Assembly: GCA_007922195.1 (NCBI GenBank)
Contig: ML681981.1
Coordinates: forward strand, 9,669,857 to 9,733,856
Source: Podocnemis expansa
Taxonomy: Eukaryota; Chordata; Testudines; Podocnemididae
Length of the DNA stretch: 64,000 bases
Direction of reading: 5' to 3'
Part shown: positions 10,494 to 18,394 of the stretch, one piece after another
Layout of the letters: each line of letters begins with the position of its first letter
Numbering within the stretch: the stretch's first letter is position 1
Notes under the pieces: generated by a model
Told to the model about the DNA's origin: nothing
What the model saw: only the letters and a program-made list of their open reading frames with translations
Database searches by the model: none
Translations under genes and position numbers: made by a program

Positions 10494-12519
10494 ATGAGCA
10501 CTTTATGCCAGTTATCTAGCTAATTTAGTTATTTGTGTGTAACTATACATTGCAGTTTATGGTCAATATACCATGTCTAAACAGTGACAAGGGCTGGAAG
10601 GGAATTACTGAAAACTTGGCAGCTGTGAGAGGTGTGGGTGTATGGCACTACTGGATTCAATTTTTTCAGTGTCTGGGAGGGGTAGCTGCTTGATGAATGG
10701 GGTACACATGTGGAGCCAGTACAGGGCTCCTGTCTCTCACTTTTTGGTTATATTGTTAGCACCATATCAAGCCTCTTCTTCCCTGCCTGGATCCAGCATA
10801 TGAACAGTGAGGGGGGAGGCAGACTTCAGAGTGACTAACTGCTTTGGTTCCACCACTCCTCCTAGTGAGCAGGAAGCATGACTGGAGTTCTGCTGAATGT
10901 GTCAAATATCAGCTAGGCATCAGGGACGCAGTGCAATTGAGCAGATACATGATAACTTGGTAGCTCTGCTGATGGCTCTGTTGATGTAATTTTGACTCCA
11001 AATGTTTATTTCTTCTTTCCTTCCAGGGCAACGCATTCTAGCAGTAGTGTATTTTACCAGTGAAAATTAGTGTAAGCTGGATAAAATATAAAGGCTTTTT
11101 ATTATTTACTGTGTCTCACTTGCAAATAGCTCTGTGTAGAGATGAAATCAGTGTCCATCACTCTAAGAGTGAATTAAAATCAACAGTTATTTCTGTAAGT
11201 GAATATATTATTTTTATTTTAGAGCAATGTGTAAAATTATGATTTTACTGAATAGGAGTATTCACATTTAGTTAAGAAAACAAGTTTTTTGGATCAGAGC
11301 TAGCCTTTGGGTTTGTGAAGCTCACATTTTCCCAGTCCTCCCTCCCCACAAATAAAAGTGCAGGAGTTGATGCAAATGCAAAAATCTGTTATTTGCATCT
11401 TTTATACAGCAGTTTGAAACATACGAAAATGGCAGGAAGATGACATTGCTCAAAGAAAATTGATTTCTGACCTTCAAAAACCATCACTTCTACTTAGTTG
11501 GCATTTTCATATTTCATGTCATAGTTGCTCAGGGTCACAGCTAGGGAGTCAGTGAATAGGAGAAAATATTAGATTATTGTACAGGATAAAGTCAAAGTAA
11601 AATACTGGAAAGTTGTAACACTAGACATCAATGACACCGTTTCAGCACCTCCACTTAAAAATAATATCAAGACACGGAATGACCATAGTGTGTCTAACAG
11701 AAATATGATGCAGAAGAAGTTGATGATAAAAAAAAACCCAGTGCTATAAAGTCAATCCTGGTAGTTCTCTCTGAAACTCAGTGGGAATGGGCTTAGTCCC
11801 ATGGTTTTCAATGAGCCTGATATAACTGTTAGAATGATTACCAAACTGGGAGGTTGGAGCCATTGCAGCATTTAAAAAGTGATTTTTCAAATTGGCACAA
11901 AGCCTAGGAATCTCTGAAGACGTTAAACTGCTTTCTAGTGAGTTTGGCAGCTAGGGGAATTTCCTAGGCTCTCCTCCACCTATTCTAAGAAAAAAATGTA
12001 AACCAAAATTCATCAGAGTGCCCACATGATAAAGGAAGGCTGCTGCTTTGAAAGAAAATGTAGAAAGTTAAGGATAGAGGTTGGAACTGAGATGAACAGA
12101 AGAGTTGCTGCTGAATTAAAATTTGAAAGGGAGGAAGAACAAATTTCTCCTTTCCCAGCTTTCCTCTTTGCTTGTATTTTTGCCTTTCTGTTTGTGTGTC
12201 TGTGTGTGTGTCCTCCTATCCTTCTGTCCTGCTCTGATTTCTGATTGGCTCTTGTCTTTAGGAGCTTTGGATGTAATGCTTTGATTTGAGAACATGAGTC
12301 TTGTTGTTCGGGTTTACCAATGATGAAACATGGTGTCTGGATGTTGTGACACACACACGTGAATTGTCATGGATTTCAAATAACTTACATGTCTATTTAC
12401 TCCAAGGCTTATATCAAAGGATGTGCAATCTGTTAAGGGATTTAGGCTTAGCGCCTCAATCCCCCCTCCTCCAGTGCCTAGGTATCTGGCATCAGAGGAT
12501 TGACTTAAGCTTGGGTTGG
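10494..12519. other. Unannotated stretch with a short (TG)n tract
   Basis: No gene or repeat family recognised. A (TG)-rich tract lies at about 12194-12211. Frames up to 113 codons around 12010-12354 overlap on opposite strands and carry no domain. Confidence 0.45.
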
Positions 12520-12930
12520 TGGTTAGGTCAGGTGACCAGGGTCACTTGATAGTAGCCTGGGCTTGGGACTTCTATAAGAGGAAGGCTGTAACAGTGAGCA
12601 AGAGGAGAGTCTGGTTTGGACCTAGACAAGACTGTGGAAGGAGTTCTCTATACGAGCAAGGTATAAAGGCCTGCATGAAGCTATCTGCATTGAGGGATGT
12701 GAACAGAAACCTGAAGAAACTTAGCGAAGCACTAGGGTGCAGTTCCTGGGTTTTGGGTAAAGAATAGTTGAGCCCAATGGAAGGCAAAAGAACTGAAGTG
12801 GGACAATGGCTTGTTTTGATTTAAGTTAACATTTGAACTGTGATGTTTTATTAAACCAGCACCCATGAAAGGGGTGATATCTGACTTGCAAAAAACTTGT
12901 TGCAGTTTCTGAGATGCTCAAGAAAAAAAA
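12520..12930 (+). mobile_element. Possible LTR fragment
   Basis: A TATAAG box-like site in 'CTTCTATAAGAGGAAGG' (about 12569-12585) sits in GA-rich sequence, followed by 'TATTAAACCAGCACCC' near 12850. This layout resembles LTR promoters of reptile retrotransposons. I could not find TG...CA ends or a target duplication, so the boundaries are arbitrary and the call is weak. Confidence 0.25.
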
Positions 12931-13663
12931 ATTGAGGCAGCAGCAGGGGCGGACACCAGACTGGGCAAGATCTTGTTAAGTCACTGTTGTCCTTAAATTC
13001 GTTGTCTTCTCCACCCTGTGATTGACAAATGCATTGTTCTCTGTGGTAATGATGATTTAGTAAAGCAAAAGAAAAGTAGATATTTTTAACTGCTACACTA
13101 AGTAATATGCTCCAGCGTATGATCCTGGAAAAGGAAATTCAGTATTATACTGGGGATTATGAGACCATTGTGTCTCTATGTCAGAGACATCAGACTTGGC
13201 AATTAAAGGGAAGATTACGTTACTCTTTCTAATCAGTGTAGCTACTGTATCTTACAAGCATGAAGCACTTGTCAAAGCACTTATAATGTAATCTGACAGA
13301 AAGCTAATGTATCCCCCCCCCCAGTTATTCACTGTTTTCCAGTGCAAAGTCACTACATAAGCTGTTAGAGGTCACACGTGTGATGTTCTAAAGGAGAAGA
13401 GATCTGATAAATCCCCTATATTTTAACTGCTATAGGACTTCCGTATTGTAATATTGAACAAAACAAAAAGTCAAAGGAGAAGAGGCACTGCTTTTCAGAT
13501 TTACAACACATCCTTTAAATTTAGTAGTAACAGACACTTTGGGAAAGAAAATCAGAAGGATCTGCCTCATAGTTCCTCTGAGTGTTTATGACTTTATAGT
13601 GTTCAATGCATGGTACTCTTCATCCACTTCCACCTTGTCCATTCACCATTAACCCTGTTAAAG
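12931..13663. other. No recognisable feature
   Basis: Nothing recognised apart from a C-run at about 13313-13322. Confidence 0.5.
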
Positions 13664-13711
13664 AATCATAGACTATTGGGGTTGGAAGGGATCTCCGGAG
13701 GTCATCTGTTG
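13664..13711 (-). mobile_element. CR1 LINE, 3' terminal fragment
   Basis: The plus strand reads AATCATAGACTATTGGG, then GTTGGAAGGGATC, then GGAGGTCATCTG. This is the reverse complement of the CR1 3' end, where GATGACCTC and CCCTTCCAACC precede the ATTCTATGATT tail. The same end is present in the plus orientation at 21777-21824. Only about 48 bp remain, typical of the severe 5' truncation of CR1 copies. Confidence 0.75.
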
Positions 13712-14855
13712 CTTTTGTTCTGGTTGTTACATACATACACTCTTTAGTGTTTGTGAGTTTGTGTTTCTACTCTGTGGCCTTTATTTCTTGCTTTCTCCTT
13801 GAAACCATCACTATTCTCTCTCCTTCCGTAAAGTATTTTTACACCCACACATCCCTGATTGCTATTCCAATCTCATTGTTCTTCTTGCCCATGCTTCTCT
13901 ATGATACTAGCACTTGCCAGTTCTGTTTCCTCACAGATGTTGCTCAGTTATGTGGGAGGAGTTTTCCATCATTCTGAATGAATGTGCTACTGGGATTGTG
14001 TTCCTTCAATTCTGGCATGGAATAACTGCTTAATCCATAGCAGTAGCTGCCAGCTATGTGTACATAAATAGTAATAATACTTAACACTTTTGTGAATGCC
14101 AGGCTCCCCATCTGTGTTTTGAGTAAGGCTGATTGAGAAATGTTCTGAAAGAACAGGTTTTTCTTGATTGGATGAAATCAAAACATTTTGCTGGCATGCG
14201 TCAGGTCACTGAAAAATAATCAGGGTGATTCATTTCAACTTTATAATATTAAAATAATAGTTTTTTTAAAAAAAAAACCAAAGCATTTCTACAAGGCTTT
14301 GTTATTTCTAAAACATCAAGACATTGTTTGGTGGGAGTTTTTGAAAATGAGGCTTTTCATTCTGATTTTGGGATGAGAAAGCATTTTGAAATGTTGGAGT
14401 TTCCTATCAGATGAAACTTCTGTGCTTGTACAGTTCTAATGAGTGTCTAGCTTTACTGGGGTCTGGTGAGGTGCCACTCTTCTGTCAGCTGCATGCCCTC
14501 CAGCATGTGAAGGAAATTTGGCTCTCTGTTCCAGAATATTGTATCTGTGCCTCTTCCCCCTTCTGCTACATAAATTAAGAAGTAGAAGGATGCTGGCAGC
14601 TACATATATGTATATTTTTCTCACATATTGCGTTGCTACTTTAAATTGTACCTCCACCTCTTGTAAGGAATTAATAAAATGGTATATGGAGGTACAGTAT
14701 CTACCATCTATAAACTCTTATTTACCCTAATTCAAATAGCAGATTTACTGGAAGAATGCCAGTTCGTAATAGTAAGATAACTATGGTTTAAATGTAAAGT
14801 AAGAAGGAAGAGTACTTAATAGATAACCTGTATTCTGCTGGTCCCAGGTTGCGTA
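13712..14855. other. No recognisable feature
   Basis: AT-rich sequence without an identifiable exon, RNA gene or repeat end. Confidence 0.5.
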
Positions 14856-14965
14856 TTATTTATTTATATTGTGGTAAAAGTTAGGGGTCCCAAGAGAGAC
14901 TGTGCAAGCCACTCTCCAAACACTTAATGAGGTGATCCCCACTCCAAAGAATTTACTGTCAAAAT
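14856..14965 (+). repeat. Old interspersed repeat, degenerate copy
   Basis: 'TTATTTATTTATATTGTGGTA' is followed by 'AGGGGTCCCAAGAGAGACTG' and 'CCAAAGAATTTACTGTC'. The order matches the family at 5746-5865 and 34255-34430 (ATTATT start, middle with GCCCTAG, TTACAATCT end), with heavy divergence. Class unknown. Confidence 0.35.
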
Positions 14966-15320
14966 AAATATCTTTCACACTCTAAGAGCTTGATACTACA
15001 AGCACTCCATGGAGCCACGTTTAGAAGTGATACATGGAGTGATACAAGTTAGATGCTGTTTGGCTAGTTCAGATACCCATAAACCTTCTGACATGTAAGC
15101 TGGTCAAACACGACACTGGTTGGCAGAAATGTTTGACTGCTGCCCTCTTGCATGTTGTTGGAAAGTGTAATTTCATGAAAGAAATTTCCCTCACATTTCC
15201 ATGTTAATATTTTTTAATATCAGCTATAACTTTTAGTAACTAACTAAATTGATTGCTTCAGTATTAAAAGCTAATATTACATTAGTCATTTATTGAACAG
15301 TCACATACATTTGGAGGATG
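14966..15320. other. No recognisable feature
   Basis: Nothing recognised. Confidence 0.5.
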
Positions 15321-15556
15321 AACAAGGAGTCTGGTGGCACTTTTAAAGACTAACAAACTTATTTATCACATGAGCTTTCAAGGGAGAAAATCTCACTTTG
15401 CCAGTTGCTTGAAGACGGGAGACTTGGAGTTTGACGAAGTCAAACTTTTTCCCACAAAAGCTTATGTGATAAATAAATTTGATAGTCTTCAGAAGTCCCA
15501 CCAGCCTCCTTGTTTGTTTTGCTGAACGAGACTTACATAGCTACCACCTTGGAATT
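15321..15556. mobile_element. Inverted pair of PLE 3' ends
   Basis: A minus copy (15321 to about 15430) carries ACAAGGAGTC, GTGGCAC, TTAAAGACTAACAAACTT and TTTATCACATGAGCTTTC. It runs directly into a plus copy (about 15430-15556) with CCCACAAAAGCTTATGTGAT, AAATAAATTTGATAGTCTTC, CCTCCTTGTTTGTTTTGCTG and ACCTTGGAA. The two arms can fold back on one another for most of their length. The ribozyme-like cores are degenerate in both arms. The same head-to-head layout recurs at 18129, 39425, 53128 and 62535. Confidence 0.72.
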
Positions 15557-16147
15557 TGGAGAATGTACTCTTACAACAGGAGCTAAATAGAACAAAGTGA
15601 AGTTTCTTGCATGAGGTGCTTCAATTTTATACTTCTCTGAGAGTAAGGAATTGTTGGGTTTTGCTTTATTATTATTATTTATATGAATGTTTCAATGCAT
15701 ATTCTTCACAGAAAATTTTATTGGCCTTTTTATATCCATTGACCCACTTTCGCATATTTTCTATATTCTCATGTGCTGGTTGCTGAGATTTCTTCTACAA
15801 TCCAGGTATAAAAGGTAAAAAAAATATATACGGGGCTTTACTTTGTAATGATAAAAATGTGTTATTTTCAGTTGTGAGTGAAATCTTTTTCTTAACTCTG
15901 TGGCACAATAAATGTGCCTATTTCCATTTCGAGGATACAGTATGGTAACATTTCAGGACAAAAGGTAAGGTCTGTTTGGCTTAATTCACCTGCTGAATGC
16001 TCTCACACTTGTATGCCAAGCGCTTATAATTTTTGATGAAGAATATGCATGATTGTCACTGTTGTTGCCACTTTTGATAATCTGCTCCTAAAATTAACTA
16101 CAGTCTGTATAAAGATGTTTCTTTTAAAAATCTCTCAGGGGATATCA
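15557..16147. other. No recognisable feature
   Basis: AT-rich unique-looking sequence; nothing identified. Confidence 0.5.
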
Positions 16148-16400
16148 CCATGTTCCCTCTAAGCTGTGCACGTGTGTGCACGCACACAGATTGTGAAACC
16201 CATGCACACAACAAAATAAAGTGCACACAACAAAATTCAACAGTGCTAATATTTTTTTAATTTCTTCTCATAAATGGGAGCTGGATTACATAAATGGGAG
16301 AAAGATTATCATGTTTCAAATAAGGTTTTGTAATTTATAAATCATTTTCATTAACATATCAAAATAAAATATAGATATTTGCATCATACACACTTGCTAT

Positions 16401-17158
16401 GTTCCAAAGGGGCAGCCGTGTTAGTCTAGTAAGGCAAAAAAAAGCAAGGAGTCTTGTGGCACTTAAAGACTAACAGATTTATTTATCACATGAGCTTTCG
16501 TGGGAGAATATCCCACTTCGTCAGATACTTTGAAGAGGGAGAACTTACAGAATTGGATGAAAATAAATGCAGGAGAGTGTAAGACATGGGATCAAGTTAT
16601 ATTGCAACAGCAAATCAGAGCATTTGTAAGGATTCAAACTTTAGGAAGCAGCATACGGAAAGAGGGTGAAGTCAAATTACTTGTTATAATGTGAAAAGAA
16701 TCCATAGTCATGATTCAGGCCTGCTTTCACACAATTTAATCTGCATATTAATTCGATTTCAGCTGTTTCTCTTTGAAGTCTTGATGTCCCATTGATTTTC
16801 TTGACAGCCATCATTAACAAGTCATCAATGGAGTGATTAGGAAGATGGAAGTGCTCAGCACCTGTTTTTTTTTTGTGTGTTATGATTTCTGATATCAATT
16901 TTATGAGCATTTAGTCTTCTCCATAGGTCCTGTCCTGTTTCTCCAATGTATAAGGCTTGGGGGCATTTCCAGAACATGATGGCATAAATCACATTAGTGG
17001 ATGAGCAGGTGAAGGACCCTTTGATGGAGTAGCTGGCTTGATTAGGTCCTATGGTAGTGTCTTTTGTGCAGATATGTGGACAGAGTTGGCAGTGTGGTTT
17101 GTTGCAGGGATATGTGCCTGCTTTAATGTTTCTGTTGTTAGGTCTGACCACACACTGT
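16401..17158 (-). mobile_element. Penelope-like element, 5'-truncated
   Basis: Minus-strand retroelement copy. In its own direction it contains the tail of the coding region with a GIY-YIG nuclease (about 17158 to 16677), then a 3' untranslated part (CATTACA-rich, 'CATTTATTTTCATCCAATTC'), a hammerhead-like motif (16488-16528), the GTTAGTCTTTAAGTGCCAC segment, and the 'CACGGCTGCCCC' terminus. Penelope-like elements encode a reverse transcriptase fused to a GIY-YIG endonuclease. Only the nuclease end survives here. It is the key copy that ties the many short repeats in the window to this class. Confidence 0.82.
16488..16528 (-). ncRNA. Hammerhead-ribozyme-like motif in PLE end
   Basis: In the minus direction: GTAT, CTGACGA, stem II GTGGGA/TCCCAC with a 5-nt loop, GAAA, then AGCT, C, ATGT. 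Stem I (GTAT with ATGT) keeps two Watson-Crick and two G-U pairs. Stem II is perfect. All core positions are conserved. Predicted cleavage follows the C at 16492. The motif lies in the 3' non-coding part of the same element as the GIY-YIG relic, where PLE hammerheads are known to occur. Confidence 0.65.
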
Positions 17159-17169
17159 AGTGCACACAA
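16677..17169 (-). pseudogene. Broken GIY-YIG endonuclease of a PLE
   Basis: Two overlapping minus-strand frames. The upstream one (17169-16855) carries a Cys/His cluster at residues 22-32 (PCNKPHCQLCPH), as in the linker of PLE proteins. The nuclease hallmarks follow: VIYAI near 60-64, LYIGETGQ at 73-80 and WRRLNAH at 83-89. The second frame (16910-16677) continues with EHFHLPNHSIDDL and ends QRETAEIELICRLN, the usual C-terminal part. The frames join at a run of ten T on the plus strand (about 16865-16874), so a one-base slip is the likely break. The enzyme would nick target DNA for target-primed reverse transcription. The reverse transcriptase is missing and the first methionine is not meaningful. 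Confidence 0.85.
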
Positions 17170-17249
17170 ATTTGGACACTAGTTCTGAAAATTTTCACCA
17201 AAGAAATTTTTTGCACACGCAGCATATGAAAAATTAGAGGGAACGTTGG

Positions 17250-17371
17250 CTACACTGCAATGAGAGGTGGGAATGCAGTAAGTGCAGTTGTACCTTGAAA
17301 TGTCTCCAATCTAGCCAGCTTGAATAACAAAAACAGTGAAGCGACAGCACTCAGACATCATCTTCTTTTCA
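17250..17371. other. Short spacer between MITE and plus-strand PLE
   Basis: Nothing recognised; it could include degraded 5' sequence of the following PLE copy. Confidence 0.4.
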
Positions 17372-17609
17372 GAGACTGAATGAGCACAGAGCTGTTATCA
17401 GAAATCAAAGAACAAAGAAACCAGTTGCTGAGCACTTCCATCTTCCTAATCACTCGATGACGGATTTGTTAATGTCGTTAGAGATGTACCTGGGACATCA
17501 AGACTTCAAAGAGAAACAGCTGAACTCGAATTAATATGCAAGCTAAATTCTGTGAAAGCAGGACTTAATCGAGACTATGGGTTCTTTTCCCATTACAAAG
17601 GGTAATTTG
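17372..17609 (+). pseudogene. C-terminal relic of PLE GIY-YIG protein
   Basis: From 17372 one frame reads RLNEHRAVIRNQ and then PVAEHFHLPNHSMTDLLM, aligning with the minus-strand relic (NAHKIDIRNH, AEHFHLPNHSIDDLLM). The EHFH.PNHS segment is the usual end of PLE nuclease domains. A frame shift follows near 17490-17500, because 'HQDFKEKQLNSN' continues in a frame that soon meets stops. The catalytic core upstream of RLNEH is absent. Non-functional. Confidence 0.75.
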
Positions 17610-17737
17610 ACTTCAGGCTTCCCATGGTTTGAGCCTGTAAACTGCTCTGATTTGCTGTTACTTTATGACCTGATCCTATGTTTTACACCCCCTTGCATTT
17701 AGTTTCATTCCTTTCTGTAAGTTCACCCATCTTCAAA

Positions 17738-17778
17738 GCATCTGATGAAGTGGGATCTTCTCCCATGAAAGCTCATGC
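17738..17778 (+). ncRNA. Hammerhead-ribozyme-like motif in PLE end
   Basis: GCAT (17738-17741), CTGATGA (17742-17748), stem II GTGGGA/TCCCAT (one G-U closing pair), GAAA (17767-17770), then AGCT overlapping at 17770-17773, C17774 and ATGC (17775-17778). Stem I GCAT/ATGC is perfect. Length is 41 nt, equal to the copies at 6232 and 16488. Predicted cleavage follows C17774. No loop is available for a normal stem III, so any activity would probably need two molecules. Confidence 0.65.
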
Positions 17779-17840
17779 AAAAAATAAATCTGTTAGTCTT
17801 AAATTGCCACACAACTCCTTGTTGTTTTTTTACATCATCA

Positions 17841-18128
17841 CTGCCTGGTCTCTTGAGTAACATATCAAGAGGTGGCCTGTGTAATCTGTGGTGCCATAGT
17901 TTCACAGCTGTTTTTAATTGAGCTAGCTTTGTGCCACTTGTTCTTGCTCTCCACAAGAGGTATGTCAGAGGAAGGGTTAGGACATGTCAGAGGCAGGAAG
18001 GGAATTAGGAACCAGAAATGTGTCTTACATATGGTTCATGCTTGGCATATTTGAGGATTTAGGCCTATACATTTTACTGTGAGTTAGTGTAAGTAGCTGA
18101 ACAATCAAGGAGTCCTTCATGTTGTCAG
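17841..18128. other. No recognisable feature
   Basis: Short stretch between PLE copies; nothing identified. Confidence 0.5.
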
Positions 18129-18394
18129 GTTCCAAAGGTACAGCCGTGTTAGTCTAGTTCAGTAAAACAAACAAGGAGTCCTCTGATACTTTGTTAGTCT
18201 TTAATTTATTTATTGCATGAGCTTTCATGGGAAAAAATCCCACTTTATCAGATGCTTTGAAGTTGGGGGAAAGTACATTCTGTAATATTTATTCATTCTT
18301 CCACAAAAGCTCATGGAATAAATAAATTTTAGTCTTTAAATACCACAGGACTCTGTTCTGCTGAACTAGAGAAACATGGCTGCCCCATTGGAAC
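18129..18394. mobile_element. Inverted pair of PLE 3' ends (foldback)
   Basis: The left arm (minus orientation) runs GTTCCAAAGG, CAGCCGTGTTAGTCTAG, ACAAGGAGTCCTC and TTTATTTATTGCATGAGC to a CTTTATCAGATGCTTTG core. The right arm (plus orientation) runs CCACAAAAGCTCATGGAATA, TTTTAGTCTTTAAATACCAC, CTGAACTAGA and CATGGCTGCCCCATTGGAAC. The ribozyme-like core in the left arm has CTGATAA instead of CTGATGA and should be inactive. TTGTCAG (18122-18128) and TTGTAAG (18395-18401) flank the pair, a possible 7-bp target duplication. However, other copies also continue with TT after GGAAC, so this may be partly chance. Confidence 0.72.

Larger units (their letters stand above)
16148..17249. mobile_element. 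MITE (TGTTCCCTCTAA ends) split by a PLE
   Basis: The outer ends are CATGTTCCCTCTAA on the left and TTAGAGGGAACGTTGG on the right, whose complement is CCAACGTTCCCTCTAA. A compact, uninterrupted relative at 39120-39305 has the same ends and the same GTGCACACACAACAAAATAAAG interior. Here the two halves (16148-16400 and 17159-17249) are separated by the PLE at 16401-17158, so the MITE is the older insertion. The interior is rich in alternating GTGCACAC motifs. The superfamily is unclear because no clean target duplication was found. Confidence 0.68.
17372..17840 (+). mobile_element. Penelope-like element, plus strand
   Basis: Plus-strand relative of the copy at 16401-17158 and divergently oriented from it. 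It begins inside the nuclease coding region (17372), passes a stop and a 3' untranslated part (GCATTTAGTTTCATTCC, TTCTGTAAGTTCACCCATC), then the hammerhead-like motif at 17738-17778 and the TTAGTCTTAAATTGCCACAC segment. The last part of the terminus is lost after CCTTGTTGTTTTT. Both copies share the same gene-end and 3' end order, which confirms the family structure. Confidence 0.8.
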
